Assembly (NCBI GenBank): GCA_964291505.2
Contig: OZ220216.1
Location: 2,418,001-2,482,000, forward strand
Direction: 5' to 3'
Length of the DNA stretch: 64,000 bases
Source of the DNA: Kistimonas sp964291505
Lineage (GTDB): Bacteria > Pseudomonadota > Gammaproteobacteria > Pseudomonadales > Endozoicomonadaceae
The notes beneath the pieces were generated by a model that saw nothing but the letters and a program-made list of their open reading frames with translations, searched no databases and was not told the origin of the DNA. Every line of letters starts with the position of its first letter. The stretch's first letter is position 1. Below, one piece after another: positions 44,684-53,941 of the stretch. Both the position numbers and the translations under genes were made by a program.

Positions 44684-45037
44684 TTAGTTAAGCTTTTCCT
44701 TGATGCGCGCAGCACGGCCGCTACGCTCACGCAGGTAGTACAGCTTGGCCTTGCGCACGTCACCGCGACGCTTGACCTGGATTTCTGCTACCAGCGGGCT
44801 GAAAGTCTGGAATACACGCTCAACGCCCACACCGTTGGAAATCTTACGAACAGTGAAAGCAGAGTTCAGACCACGGTTACGCTTGGCGATAACCACACCT
44901 TCGAACGCCTGCAGACGCTCACGGGTGCCTTCCTTTACCTTGACCTGTACGATCACGGTGTCACCGGGACCAAATACAGGTACTTCTTTCTCCATTTGCT
45001 CAGCTTCGAGCTGGGCAATAATCTTGTTTTTGCTCAT
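44684..45037 (-). CDS. rplS: 50S ribosomal protein L19
   Basis: L19 lies at the 30S-50S interface. The 117-aa product starts MSKNKIIAQLEAEQM, with GGGAG about 10 nt upstream, and contains FGPGDTVIVQVKVKEGTRERLQAFEGVVIAKRNRG and the C-terminal KAKLYYLRERSGRAARIKEKL. Last gene of rpsP-rimM-trmD-rplS. Confidence 0.98.
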   Translation of the reverse strand: MSKNKIIAQLEAEQMEKEVPVFGPGDTVIVQVKVKEGTRERLQAFEGVVIAKRNRGLNSAFTVRKISNGVGVERVFQTFSPLVAEIQVKRRGDVRKAKLYYLRERSGRAARIKEKLN

Positions 45038-45078
45038 GTGCAAAATGCTCCCAAAGTCAGTCAATTACGGTCCGCAGA

Positions 45079-45849
45079 TTACTCTGCTTCAGGACTGTCG
45101 TTTACCGCCGTCCGGCCGGACTCTGCGATAAAGTCTGCCAGCAGCCGCTCTTCTTCCCTGCTCATCGCCCGCCCTTCGAGAAGGTCCGGTCGACGCAGCC
45201 AGGTACGTCCCAGCGACTGCTTCAGACGCCACTTGCGGATCCGTTCATGGTCACCGCTCAATAGCGTCTCAGGCACCTGGCGCTCCTCAAACATCTCAGG
45301 TCGGGTGTAGTGAGGGCAGTCCAGCAGTCCTTCGGCAAAAGAATCCTCTTCAGCGGAATTCTTATGACCCAGGGTGCCCGGTACAAAGCGCGATATTGCA
45401 TCAATGAGTGTCATTGCCGGCAGCTCGCCGCCGCTCAGCACGTAGTCCCCCAGAGACCACTCTTCGTCGATCTCGGTTTCCACCAGACGCTCATCAATAC
45501 CTTCGTAGCGTCCTGCAACCAGTATCAGCCGCGATCGCGCGGCCAGTTCTTCCACGCCAGCCTGGTCGAGCTTGCGACCCTGCGGCGACAGATAGATAAC
45601 ACGGGCTTCAGGACCTGCGGCAGCCTTGGCTGCCCGAATCGCATCACGCAGAGGTTGAATTTTCATCAACATGCCGGGACCACCGCCATAAGGCCGGTCA
45701 TCCACTGTCCGATGTTTATCGTGGGTGAAATCCCGGGGATTCCAGGTATTCACCTCGATCAGTCCTTGTTTCACCGCGCGCCCGGAGACACCGAAATCGG
45801 TAATCGCCCGGAACATGTCGGGAAACAGGGTGACAACACCGAACCACAT
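45079..45849 (-). CDS. trmD: tRNA (guanine-37-N1)-methyltransferase TrmD
   Basis: TrmD methylates G37 of tRNAs, preventing frameshifting; tRNA-Pro(UGG), also present in this window, is a known substrate. The 256-aa product has the trefoil-knot SPOUT motifs RPYGGGPGMLMK, VAGRYEGIDERL and YVLSGGELPAMTLIDAISRFVPGTLG. It begins 2 nt after rimM ends. Confidence 0.98.
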   Translation of the reverse strand: MWFGVVTLFPDMFRAITDFGVSGRAVKQGLIEVNTWNPRDFTHDKHRTVDDRPYGGGPGMLMKIQPLRDAIRAAKAAAGPEARVIYLSPQGRKLDQAGVEELAARSRLILVAGRYEGIDERLVETEIDEEWSLGDYVLSGGELPAMTLIDAISRFVPGTLGHKNSAEEDSFAEGLLDCPHYTRPEMFEERQVPETLLSGDHERIRKWRLKQSLGRTWLRRPDLLEGRAMSREEERLLADFIAESGRTAVNDSPEAE

Positions 45850-45851
45850 TT

Positions 45852-46433
45852 TTAAAAGTCCGGATCCCAGAGGACCCGCATAAACCCTTCTTCAAGGTTT
45901 ATCTCTTGCACCACCTGATCAAGCAGGTAAGGCACCATCCGTTCCCGTTTGTCGATACTACCTTTGGCAGCACGCAGTACGAGGACGTCGTTGGAGCCTG
46001 TCTCGATCAGATGGTCTACCTTGCCCAGGTTTACCTCATCGCCAGATTCGGTGAGGGCAAGCACTGTCAGACCTTCGAGCTGGTGCCAGTAATAGTCACC
46101 CGCTTCCAGTTCCGGCAGCTCATCACGGCTGATCAGGATATCCGTCCCGGCAAACTGCAGGGCGCGGTCCCGGTCATCGCAACCTGCGACATGGGCAACA
46201 ATGCCCTTGCCATGCTTGCGACCGCCGTCGATGGTAACGGCCTGAGTACGACCGTCCGGATACCGTAACAACCATTGCCGGTATTTGAGGATGTTCTCCA
46301 TCGGATCGGCAAAGGAATAGACTTTCACCCAGCCCTTCACGCCGTAAACCGAGGTGATACGCCCCATGGTCACACCCTGCTCAGCCCCGAAAGACTGCCC
46401 AGACGGACGCACAGCTGCACCGGCAACGCTCAT
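45852..46433 (-). CDS. rimM: 16S rRNA processing/30S maturation factor RimM
   Basis: RimM binds S19 and assists 30S head maturation. The product has the RimM N-domain (TMGRITSVYGVKGWVKVYSFADPMENILKY) and a C-terminal PRC barrel (YYWHQLEGLTVL ... DHLIETGSNDVLVLRAAK ... RMVPYLLDQVVQEIN). The start overlaps the rpsP stop (TGATG), giving 193 aa with a short N-terminal extension. Confidence 0.96.
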   Translation of the reverse strand: MSVAGAAVRPSGQSFGAEQGVTMGRITSVYGVKGWVKVYSFADPMENILKYRQWLLRYPDGRTQAVTIDGGRKHGKGIVAHVAGCDDRDRALQFAGTDILISRDELPELEAGDYYWHQLEGLTVLALTESGDEVNLGKVDHLIETGSNDVLVLRAAKGSIDKRERMVPYLLDQVVQEINLEEGFMRVLWDPDF

Positions 46434-46669
46434 CAGGCAGCCTTGACCAGCTGCTTAACGCGGTCGCTCATCTGAGCACCCTGCGCCAGCCAGAAGTCAA
46501 CGCGCTCACGGTCGATGCGTACGCGCTCTTCCTGACCACGGGCAACGGGGTTGAAGAAACCCACGCGCTCGATAAAACGGCCACCTTGTGCATTGCGGCT
46601 GTCAGCAACGGTCAGATGGTAGAAGGGACGCTTTTTGGAGCCGCCCCGGGCAAGACGAATAGTTACCAT
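46433..46669 (-). CDS. rpsP: 30S ribosomal protein S16
   Basis: The 78-aa product starts MVTIRLARGGSKKRPFYHLTVADSRNAQGGRFIERVGFFNP, the S16 signature. The longer frame to 46705 adds a non-family leader. First gene of the rpsP-rimM-trmD-rplS operon. Confidence 0.98.
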   Translation of the reverse strand: MVTIRLARGGSKKRPFYHLTVADSRNAQGGRFIERVGFFNPVARGQEERVRIDRERVDFWLAQGAQMSDRVKQLVKAA

Positions 46670-46814
46670 GGAATCTGTCTTCCTGTAGTCTTTGCTTTCC
46701 GGCATTACGGGGCTTCATGTCCACCCTGAAAATTCAGGGCAAACATCAAACAGAACGCCTGTACTGCTGTACCGGACGCACAGAGACCCGAGCCTCTACC
46801 CGTAAAGGCGGTGT

Positions 46815-46842
46815 ATTCTACGGGAAATCAAGGGAGATGCAA
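46815..46842 (-). promoter_or_regulatory. Probable sigma-70 promoter of the rpsP operon
   Basis: On the minus strand TTGCAT, a 16-nt spacer and TAGAAT are followed by a GC-rich stretch (ACACCGCC). It lies about 145 nt before rpsP, leaving a leader of roughly 140 nt. Confidence 0.5.
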
Positions 46843-46959
46843 ATCCTGACAAGGGCATATGCGCAAGACAATAATAGGGACTTTACCCACGACAAGCGCG
46901 TATAAACGCCATACTCAACGACGCAATACCGAGCAAAGGGAGAAAGAAGAAACAATCCG

Positions 46960-47619
46960 CTAGAAACCGAAACCAATCGCTGCTGATTTCACTGAGGTAT
47001 TGCCGGAGACGCCGTACCGGGCCTGAACCATCACGCCACTATCAAATTGCCTGGACAGTCCCAACGCCGTACCGTTATAGCCATCAAAGCGTCCCACACC
47101 TATCGCAACAAACGTTTTGTCAGGCATATAGCCTGCTGGCAATGCCGCAAATGCAGCATTCACACTGATAGCTTTGGACTGACGATCAACCCTTCGCTTA
47201 ATACTATTGAAGGCCGATAACGCCGCCTGACCCGCCGAATGATCAATGGTATTCCCACTCGGTGGCGATGGACTTTGATGCAGGGCCGCCCCCAGATTGA
47301 GGTCAACATCTCTCGCATGCACTGTATACGTCTGCCCATCCCGAGTGTAGGTATAAGCCCCTTGCGGCCATGAAGGCCTTAAATAAAGAATCTCATTCTG
47401 CAATGATACTCTGCGCAGATCCGGGTAGACCGAATCCAGATGCACTTGCTGCATATTAATCGCTTCGCGGTTTTCATGAACCATTTGCTGGAATGTTGCC
47501 TGATCCATCGCTGTCACAGTAGCAAGCGTATGAGGTTCAAGAATAAATTCGCCGGGAGGACTGACCGAATAAGTGGCACAAGACCAGAACATTACCAACG
47601 TAGGCAGCGTGCGCTTCAT
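46960..47619 (-). CDS. Short trimeric-autotransporter-type (YadA anchor) surface protein
   Basis: The 219-aa product starts MKRTLPTLVMFW with GGAG 6 nt upstream (a longer frame to 47697 lacks this). It has a signal peptide, a short N-terminal region with DQATFQQMVHENREAINMQQVHLDSV, a linker, a coiled-coil neck (SAFNSIKRRVDRQSKAISVNAAFAALPAGY), and the YadA C-terminal beta-anchor (TFVAIGVGRFDGYNGTALGLSRQFDSGVMVQARYG ... AAIGFGF) ending in Phe, as outer-membrane proteins do. There is almost no passenger, so it is either a minimal adhesin or a relic. It is inserted between rpsP and ffh, which are usually adjacent. Confidence 0.8.
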   Translation of the reverse strand: MKRTLPTLVMFWSCATYSVSPPGEFILEPHTLATVTAMDQATFQQMVHENREAINMQQVHLDSVYPDLRRVSLQNEILYLRPSWPQGAYTYTRDGQTYTVHARDVDLNLGAALHQSPSPPSGNTIDHSAGQAALSAFNSIKRRVDRQSKAISVNAAFAALPAGYMPDKTFVAIGVGRFDGYNGTALGLSRQFDSGVMVQARYGVSGNTSVKSAAIGFGF

Positions 47620-47718
47620 ACATACTCCACTCACAACATCGGCAAAATAAAGCAGAGTATAGAAAGCTTTTCTGAAAGTTATTGGTTCAAATAACAATCA
47701 AAAAAGCAAAGATAAAAA

Positions 47719-47744
47719 AATCCCCCGCTAATCAGCGAGGGATT
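47719..47744 (-). terminator. Intrinsic terminator of ffh
   Basis: AATCCCCCGCT and AGCGAGGGATT pair with one mismatch around AATC, followed on the minus strand by TTTTTTTATC. It lies 23 nt after the ffh stop. Confidence 0.8.
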
Positions 47745-47766
47745 TCTGTTCTACGATAAAGATCAA

Positions 47767-49173
47767 TTAAAAGGGAAACTTACCCCCACCCGGCGGCATC
47801 ATACCCGCCGGCATCTGCCCCTTCAGTCCACCCAGGCCGCGCATCATTTTTGCCATACCGCCCTTACCACTCATCTTCTTCATCATCTTACTCATCTGCT
47901 TGTGCTGCTTGATGAGGCGGTTAATATCCTGAATCTGAGTGCCGGAACCGGAGGCAATCCGCTTCTTGCGGGAACCGTTGATGATATCGGGATTACGACG
48001 CTCTTTAGGCGTCATGGAATTGATGATGGCTTCCATCTGGGAAAACATCTTGTCGCCTGCCTGTGACTGCTGGGCCATCTGTCCCATTGCACCCATGCCG
48101 CCCATACCGGGCAGCTTGTCCATCATGCCGGCAATACCGCCCATGTTTTTCATCTGCTGAAGCTGGTCCTTGAAGTCTTCAAGGTCAAAACCCTTGCCTT
48201 TTTTCAGCTTGCTGACGAGTCGGTCGGCTTTTTTCTTGTCGAGCTTCTGTTCCGCTTCTTCGATCAGGGAGAGCACGTCACCCATACCGAGAATACGGGA
48301 GGCAATACGGTCAGGATGAAAAGGCTCCAGGGCATCGGTCTTCTCACCCATACCCAGGAACTTGATCGGCTTGCCGGTGATATGGCGAACCGACAACGCC
48401 GCACCACCACGGGCATCACCATCCGCCTTGGTCAGGATCACACCAGTGAGCGGCAGCGCATCATTGAACGCCTTGGCTGTATTCGCGGCGTCCTGACCGG
48501 TCATAGCGTCAACCACGAACAGGGTTTCGATCGGGTTGATCGCACCGTTCAGTGCCTTGATCTCATCCATCATCTCGTCATCAACATGGAGACGACCGGC
48601 GGTATCGACGATCACCACATCTTTCTGACGCAGGCGTGCTTCGTTAATCGCCGCATTGGCGATATCCACAGGCTTCTGTTCGATGGTCGACGGGAAGAAA
48701 TCAATACCCACTTCACCAGCAAGGGTTTCCAGCTGCTTGATGGCGGCCGGACGATACACGTCGGCACTGACCACCATCACGGATTTCTTCTTCCGCTCTT
48801 TCAGCCATTTACCCAGCTTGGCCACGGAGGTGGTTTTACCCGCACCCTGCAGACCCGCCATCAAAATGACCGCCGGCGGCTGGCAGGCCAGGTTCAGCTC
48901 GTCATTGGCTGCGCCCATTACCTCGATCAGCTCGGCATTGACGATCTTGACGAACATCTGGCCCGGATTCAGGCTCTGGCTCACTTCCTGACCGACCGCA
49001 CGCTCACGGATCCGGTTGACAAAATCCTTCACCACCGGCAGTGCGACATCCGCTTCCAGCAGGGCCATGCGCACTTCGCGCAGGGTATCCTTGATATTGT
49101 CTTCGGTCAGTTTTGCCTTGCCTGTCACATCGCGCAGCGTTTGCGACAGACGATCAGAAAGATTCTCAAACAT
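47767..49173 (-). CDS. ffh: Signal recognition particle GTPase Ffh
   Basis: Ffh binds signal peptides and 4.5S RNA and delivers ribosomes to FtsY. The 468-aa product has the N domain, G domain (GLQGAGKTTSVAKLG; DTAGR; TKADGDARGG) and a Met-rich M domain (GMGGMGAMGQMAQQ ... KMSKMMKKMSGKGGMAKMMRG). AAGGA lies 7 nt before the ATG. Confidence 0.98.
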   Translation of the reverse strand: MFENLSDRLSQTLRDVTGKAKLTEDNIKDTLREVRMALLEADVALPVVKDFVNRIRERAVGQEVSQSLNPGQMFVKIVNAELIEVMGAANDELNLACQPPAVILMAGLQGAGKTTSVAKLGKWLKERKKKSVMVVSADVYRPAAIKQLETLAGEVGIDFFPSTIEQKPVDIANAAINEARLRQKDVVIVDTAGRLHVDDEMMDEIKALNGAINPIETLFVVDAMTGQDAANTAKAFNDALPLTGVILTKADGDARGGAALSVRHITGKPIKFLGMGEKTDALEPFHPDRIASRILGMGDVLSLIEEAEQKLDKKKADRLVSKLKKGKGFDLEDFKDQLQQMKNMGGIAGMMDKLPGMGGMGAMGQMAQQSQAGDKMFSQMEAIINSMTPKERRNPDIINGSRKKRIASGSGTQIQDINRLIKQHKQMSKMMKKMSGKGGMAKMMRGLGGLKGQMPAGMMPPGGGKFPF

Positions 49174-49218
49174 CCAGCGATCCTTGGTTCTCGCACACCA
49201 TTAACGGTTATTTGTTCG

Positions 49219-49224
49219 ATTATA
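49219..49224 (-). promoter_or_regulatory. Perfect -10 box (TATAAT) upstream of ffh
   Basis: TATAAT on the minus strand about 46 nt before the ffh ATG, in GCGTTATAATCG. The -35 region is poorly conserved, so only the -10 is confident. Confidence 0.45.
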
Positions 49225-49493
49225 ACGCAGCAATGCCGTTGGCATCACCACCCCCGTCCGCTGTTTTTCCCGAATTACTACCACAAAAAACAGTGTAACG
49301 GGTCAACGACGAAGTTACTCACAACATCTGTGGACAACTTTGTGGGTTTCCTCGGGACGACTGCCCGAAATAGCGACCCCTTCGATTACGGCAGCAAAAT
49401 GACCATTTTATGAACACACCGTCACCGCATGCACGATCGAACCCTTCACGGCGACGACCGCTTATGCGAAACTCTGCGGGTTCAGACAGGTTT

Positions 49494-50303
49494 ATGGAAG
49501 CAATGAACATAGCCATCTCCAGCATTCTGGCCATCGCCTTTTATGTCAGCGGCACCCTTTGTCAATGGGGGCGCCTTCGAGGACGCGACATTCACCGCCC
49601 CCTGGTACAGACACTGGTCTTCGCCGGTGCGCTGGCGCAGACATTAAGCATTTACCTGATTATTCACACACCGAATGGCGTTAACCTGAATTTTTATACG
49701 GTGGGTTCGCTGAGCAGCTGGATGATTATATTGATCATTCTTGCCAGCAGCCTGCGTAAGCCCGTGGAAAACCTGCTGCTCGGTCTGTTGCCGATTGCCA
49801 TCGCGGCTGTCGGCTGCTCGTTCCTGTTCAGTGGACCGGAAGATATTATCCCGTCCACCCAGCCAGGCATGATCTTCCATATCATCATTTCCATCCTTTC
49901 CTACAGCACCCTGACCGTGGCGGCCTTTCAGGCCGTACTGCTGGCCTGGCAGGAAAGCAAGATCAAACACCACCACCCGGCCAGCCTGATCAAGGCCTTC
50001 CCCCCCATGCAAACCATGGAAAAGCTGCTGTTTGAGTTTCTCTGGGCAGGACTGATCCTGCTGACCCTCTCTCTGACAACGGGTTTTATCTATCTGAACG
50101 ACATGTTTGCACAGCATGTTGCGCACAAGACCATCTTGTCGGTGCTCGCCTGGTGTATTTTCGGTACGCTTCTGACCGGTCGACACATCCTCGGCTGGCG
50201 CGGCCAAACCGCCATCCGCTGGACCCTGGCTGGTTTTGCCTGCCTGATGCTGGCCTATTTCGGCAGCAAGTTCATGCTGGATATGATTATCAACCGTGGC
50301 TAA
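49494..50303 (+). CDS. ypjD: Inner-membrane CcsA/YpjD-like protein
   Basis: This is a multi-pass membrane protein of the cytochrome c assembly (CcsA/HemX) family, equivalent to E. coli YpjD, which neighbours ffh and corB there as here. About 269 aa with eight hydrophobic segments. The FHIIISILSYSTLTVAAFQAVLLAWQE and HKTILSVLAWCIFGTLLTGRHILGWRGQTAIRWTLAGFACLMLAYFGSKF segments resemble CcsA-type histidine-containing helices. The frame is open from 49410, but the 28-residue leader is basic and disordered; ATG 49494 or 49503 is likelier. Function is uncertain; in E. coli it has been linked to CorA/CorB magnesium homeostasis. Confidence 0.82.
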   Translation: MEAMNIAISSILAIAFYVSGTLCQWGRLRGRDIHRPLVQTLVFAGALAQTLSIYLIIHTPNGVNLNFYTVGSLSSWMIILIILASSLRKPVENLLLGLLPIAIAAVGCSFLFSGPEDIIPSTQPGMIFHIIISILSYSTLTVAAFQAVLLAWQESKIKHHHPASLIKAFPPMQTMEKLLFEFLWAGLILLTLSLTTGFIYLNDMFAQHVAHKTILSVLAWCIFGTLLTGRHILGWRGQTAIRWTLAGFACLMLAYFGSKFMLDMIINRG

Positions 50304-50472
50304 AATCGCAGGTATAAATACAAAATCCACCAGGATGGTTATGACCCACACGGCCAGCAGTACTGAACCACCCCCGTGGTGCCACAATCGCATAAGTGGC
50401 ACACGTTCAACACATCACCGGCTGAGCGCCAGCATGTTTTCCCCGACCCCATCGACAGAGGTATAGATTCCC

Positions 50473-51774
50473 TTGAACGAAGCACCGCTAAGCGTCCTGC
50501 TGGGAGCGCTTGTTGTACTTCTCCTGCTTTCTGCATTTTTTTCCAGTTCCGAAACAGGGATGATGGCGCTGAACCGCTACCGGTTGCGTCACAAGGCAAG
50601 GAGTGGCAACCGCGCCGCCAAGCGCACCAGTGAACTGCTGGACAGAACAGACCGGCTGATTGGCGTCATTCTGATCGGCAACAACTTTGTGAATATCCTG
50701 GCATCGGCCATCGCCACGATTGTGGCGGTCAGAATCTGGGGTGATGCCGGTATTGCCATCGCCACCTTTTCCCTGACGCTGGTCGTGCTGGTATTTGGTG
50801 AAGTCACCCCGAAAACCCTTGCCGCACTGCACCCGGAAAAGGTCGCGTTTCCCGCCTCTCTGATTCTCAAGCCGTTGCTGAAACTGTTCTATCCGCTGGT
50901 ATTGATCGTTAACGGGATTTCAAATGTCATCCTGCGCTGTCTGGGCGTTGACCCATCCAAGGGTGGTACGGACCAACTGAGTCAGGAAGAACTCCGCACC
51001 GTTGTGCACGAGGCCGGTGGACTGATTCCCGGTACACGTAAAGGGATGCTACTGGGGATATTGGATCTGGAAAAAGTCAGCGTCGACGACATCATGATTC
51101 CCCGCAACGAAGTGGTGGGGATTGATATCGAAGATGATATTGATGAAATACTGGAACAACTGCGTACCGCCCAACACACCCGTCTGCCCATCTATAAGGG
51201 TGATATCAACAACATCATCGGCATTCTGCACATGCGCAAGGTAGCTCGCCTGTTAAGCCTTGATGAAGTCAATCGTGCTGCCCTGCTGAATGAAACCCGG
51301 GAAGCCTATTTTGTGCCGGAAGGAACTCCGCTCCATACCCAGCTATTCAATTTCCAGAAGGAAAAACGCCGAACCGCCATCGTGGTGGATGAATACGGTG
51401 ATGTGATGGGACTGGTCACACTGGAAGATATTCTCGAAGAGATTGTCGGCGAATTCACGACTGACGTCGCCAGTAACAACCGCGACATCACCCCTCAGCC
51501 TGACGGTTCCTTCATTATTGATGGCACCGCGACCATTCGGGATATCAACAAGGCACTCGAGTGGCACCTGCCAGTAGACGGTCCCAAAACATTGAACGGA
51601 TTGGTGACCGAGCATCTCGAAGAAATTCCCGACACATCGGTCTGTATCACCATCAGTGGCCGTTATCGCATGGAAATCCTACAGATCCGGGATAACCGAG
51701 TACGCTCCGTACGCGTTTACCCCCCTATCACGTCATCCTGGAGCCCACACATTTCCACAAGGCCCGCCGAATGA
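50473..51774 (+). CDS. corB: CNNM/CorB-type Mg2+/Co2+ efflux-related protein
   Basis: The 433-aa product has an N-terminal DUF21/CNNM membrane domain (FFSSSETGMMALNRYRLRHKARSGNRAAKR, LIGVILIGNNFVNILASAIATIVAVRIWGDAGIAIA, VFGEVTPKTLAALHPEKVAFP), paired CBS domains (LEKVSVDDIMIPRNEVVGIDIEDD; VDEYGDVMGLVTLEDILEEIVGEF) and a C-terminal CorC_HlyC domain. It closely follows E. coli CorB. The start appears to be TTG 50473, with GAGG about 12 nt upstream. Its last 58 nt overlap the convergent SGNH hydrolase gene. Confidence 0.9.
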   Translation: MNEAPLSVLLGALVVLLLLSAFFSSSETGMMALNRYRLRHKARSGNRAAKRTSELLDRTDRLIGVILIGNNFVNILASAIATIVAVRIWGDAGIAIATFSLTLVVLVFGEVTPKTLAALHPEKVAFPASLILKPLLKLFYPLVLIVNGISNVILRCLGVDPSKGGTDQLSQEELRTVVHEAGGLIPGTRKGMLLGILDLEKVSVDDIMIPRNEVVGIDIEDDIDEILEQLRTAQHTRLPIYKGDINNIIGILHMRKVARLLSLDEVNRAALLNETREAYFVPEGTPLHTQLFNFQKEKRRTAIVVDEYGDVMGLVTLEDILEEIVGEFTTDVASNNRDITPQPDGSFIIDGTATIRDINKALEWHLPVDGPKTLNGLVTEHLEEIPDTSVCITISGRYRMEILQIRDNRVRSVRVYPPITSSWSPHISTRPAE

Positions 51775-52514
51775 ATCTGGCGGGCTAACTGCTCTCCCCA
51801 CAACCGATACCCTTTTTCCGACGGATGATAACCATCAGAAGCCAGGTAATCGGGCTGAAAACGAAAAACAGTATCCATATGAAAGACTCGGGGATGGATT
51901 TCAGCCACGTCCTGCAACGCCTTGTCCAACAGCCGTGCCCGGGCACCCAATACCGTAGACAGAGGCTGCGGCAAGGCAGAAAACAGATGTACTGGAGGAA
52001 TAGCGGCAAAGACAACCGGGCAATCGGTGACTGAACGAATATCTGCCAGCAAGCGAACTATCTGATAACGCCAAGCTCTCAGGCTAGTAAGGCTCGTGGT
52101 GTCATTCACACCCAACGCGATGACCACCAGATTGGCCGCGTCTTTTTGCTGTGCCCGCCGAAATGAGGGCACCAGTTCAGATGTTGTATCCACACATTTC
52201 AGCCCATTTTTCCCCAACGCCTGCCAATGCACGCTGTCGCCGCTCTCAATCGATAAGGCATTCGCCAACTGCCCAGCCAGGGCTTTATGCATCACATCAA
52301 CCCCGACTCCGGCAATGGTTGACTCTCCCAGTAGATAGAGGTTCCTGACAATGCTTCCGTTACCCGAACTACCCCGCCATTCTCCCTGAGCCTCCGGCAG
52401 GCGCGGCGTCTTTCGCCTGACCCATCGCCCCTGTACAGCAAGCACAGGCAAAGCGGCTAGCCCCATCCACCAGAACAAGCGGTGTCGCCAGACCGACCGA
52501 TTAACCACGTTCAT
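51717..52514 (-). CDS. SGNH/GDSL-type hydrolase
   Basis: The 265-aa product has an N-terminal membrane anchor or signal (LFWWMGLAALPVLAVQG) and the SGNH blocks: nucleophile Ser in LLGESTIAGVG, Gly in ALGKNGLK, Asn in IALGVNDTT and catalytic Asp/His in SDGYHPSEKG. It is probably a periplasmic lipase or acyl-esterase of lysophospholipase type. The gene overlaps corB at its 3' end and the DUF1289 gene at its start, so it is translationally coupled to the latter. Confidence 0.85.
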   Translation of the reverse strand: MNVVNRSVWRHRLFWWMGLAALPVLAVQGRWVRRKTPRLPEAQGEWRGSSGNGSIVRNLYLLGESTIAGVGVDVMHKALAGQLANALSIESGDSVHWQALGKNGLKCVDTTSELVPSFRRAQQKDAANLVVIALGVNDTTSLTSLRAWRYQIVRLLADIRSVTDCPVVFAAIPPVHLFSALPQPLSTVLGARARLLDKALQDVAEIHPRVFHMDTVFRFQPDYLASDGYHPSEKGYRLWGEQLARQIHSAGLVEMCGLQDDVIGG

Positions 52515-52708
52515 GACTGCCTCATGCCTCCCGAGGCCATTCTTTCTCGCGCGCGCGTCAGCACATCAAGCTTCTGCTCTCGGGTAAGTTCAGGCCAATC
52601 ACGAATCTCCCGGATGTGACGGCCACAGCCAGTGCATATTTCCATTGCATCCAGCTTGCATACAGCAACGCAGGGAGAGCTAACCAGGTAATCGCGCAGT
52701 TTCATCAT
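52511..52708 (-). CDS. DUF1289 family small Cys-rich protein
   Basis: The 65-aa product has the family pattern SPCVAVCKLDAMEICTGCGRHIREIRDW with four conserved Cys, likely metal-binding. Function unknown. Its start overlaps the stop of the upstream carbonic-anhydrase-like gene (ATGA) and its stop overlaps the SGNH gene start. Confidence 0.9.
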   Translation of the reverse strand: MMKLRDYLVSSPCVAVCKLDAMEICTGCGRHIREIRDWPELTREQKLDVLTRARERMASGGMRQS

Positions 52709-53241
52709 GAGGAAAAACGCTGATCAACCACCAGTTGTCGTTGATAGCGTTGAAAGTTCTGGACGTAATGGGCACTGGAAAGCTCCAGCATTTTCTTCTG
52801 GGGATCGCTAACCGTCTTGACGACTCGACCGGGCGAACCCATGACAACCGAATAATCAGGAATGACCTTGCCTTCCGGAATCAGGGCATTGGCACCAATG
52901 ACGCAATATTTGCCAATCTTTGCACCATTAAGGATCACAGCGTTGATCCCAACCAGGGTATGTTCCCCGATCTCACAGCCATGCAACATCACCTTGTGGC
53001 CAATCGTTACACCCCGACCTATCGTCAGCGGGAAACCGGGATCAGTATGAAGAACAGCGCCATCCTGAACATTGCTGTTCTCACCTACCGTAATCAGTTC
53101 GTTATCGCCACGTACAACAGCGTTGAACCAGATACTGGCATTATTTTCCAGTGCCACTGCACCAATAACGCTGGCATTATCAGCCACAAACCAGTCATCA
53201 CCACGTACATCCAGACAACGTTCACCCAGGCGATAAATCAT
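52705..53241 (-). CDS. Gamma-carbonic anhydrase-like hexapeptide-repeat protein
   Basis: The 178-aa product is a left-handed beta-helix with repeated hexapeptides (VIGAVALENNASIWFNAVVRGD, VQDGAVLHTDPGFPLTIGRGVTIGHKVMLHGCEIG) and the metal-ligand His of the YrdA/CaiE group (LHTD, GHKVMLHGC). Members are carbonic anhydrase homologues, often without demonstrated activity. The start MIYRLGER at 53241 has GAGAGG upstream; the frame extending to 53394 is non-family. Confidence 0.9.
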   Translation of the reverse strand: MIYRLGERCLDVRGDDWFVADNASVIGAVALENNASIWFNAVVRGDNELITVGENSNVQDGAVLHTDPGFPLTIGRGVTIGHKVMLHGCEIGEHTLVGINAVILNGAKIGKYCVIGANALIPEGKVIPDYSVVMGSPGRVVKTVSDPQKKMLELSSAHYVQNFQRYQRQLVVDQRFSS

Positions 53242-53317
53242 GCAGAAAGCCTCTCCCGTAGAGGGATGATTATTATTCTCGGGAAAGGAGTTTACCGGAA
53301 AACGATCAGGAATGAAC

Positions 53318-53941
53318 TCACGCCTGCTTGCGCCAGACACCACCCTCGACACGCTGTCCACGTTGCTGCGGCACGTCCAGCGGAATGCCGGCATTCAGCC
53401 CAACATTAAGAAATTCGACCAGCATAATGGCCGTCAAACCCCAGATCTGATAATCCCCATACTGCCAGGCCGGCACAAAAAACGACTGCTGTTTATAGCG
53501 CAGTTCATCAGTACGCAGCCGCTCATCTTCCAGGAAGAAGGCCACGGGAACCCGAAAAACACGATCCAGTTCATCCAGATTGGCATGTAACTTTATGGAT
53601 TCCGGTACCAACCCCACATAAGGCGTCACCTTGATACCAAAGCGGGAAATCACCTGCCCGGTACGACCCAGGATATCCACTGATTCACCGGGCACACCAA
53701 TCTCTTCATGGGTTTCCCTGAGCGCGGTCATCTGCAGATCCCGGTCTTCAGGATCACGCTTACCACCGGGAAATGCCACCTCGCCACTGTGGGTATTTAG
53801 CCGGGTAGAACGGCGGGTCAGAATAATTTCAGGGTTATGGGTATTATCCGTCAGGGCAATCAATACAGCCGCTTCAGGCAGCGGTACTGGCAGATCCCTA
53901 GGGGTGTGTTCTATCAGCTGATTTCGTATTTGTTTCAACAT
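53318..53941 (-). CDS. Nudix hydrolase, CoA diphosphatase type
   Basis: The 207-aa product carries the CoA-pyrophosphatase signature ILTRRSTRLNTHSGEVAFPGG followed by an extended Nudix box ending in LRETHEEIGV. Such enzymes cleave CoA and related nucleotide diphosphates to 4'-phosphopantetheine and ADP. Minus strand, divergent from the next Nudix gene. Confidence 0.88.
   Translation of the reverse strand: MLKQIRNQLIEHTPRDLPVPLPEAAVLIALTDNTHNPEIILTRRSTRLNTHSGEVAFPGGKRDPEDRDLQMTALRETHEEIGVPGESVDILGRTGQVISRFGIKVTPYVGLVPESIKLHANLDELDRVFRVPVAFFLEDERLRTDELRYKQQSFFVPAWQYGDYQIWGLTAIMLVEFLNVGLNAGIPLDVPQQRGQRVEGGVWRKQA

Noticed and set aside
48316..49413. 365-codon plus-strand frame opposite ffh
   Set aside because: Antisense shadow of ffh, rich in His/Gln/Arg as expected for such frames.
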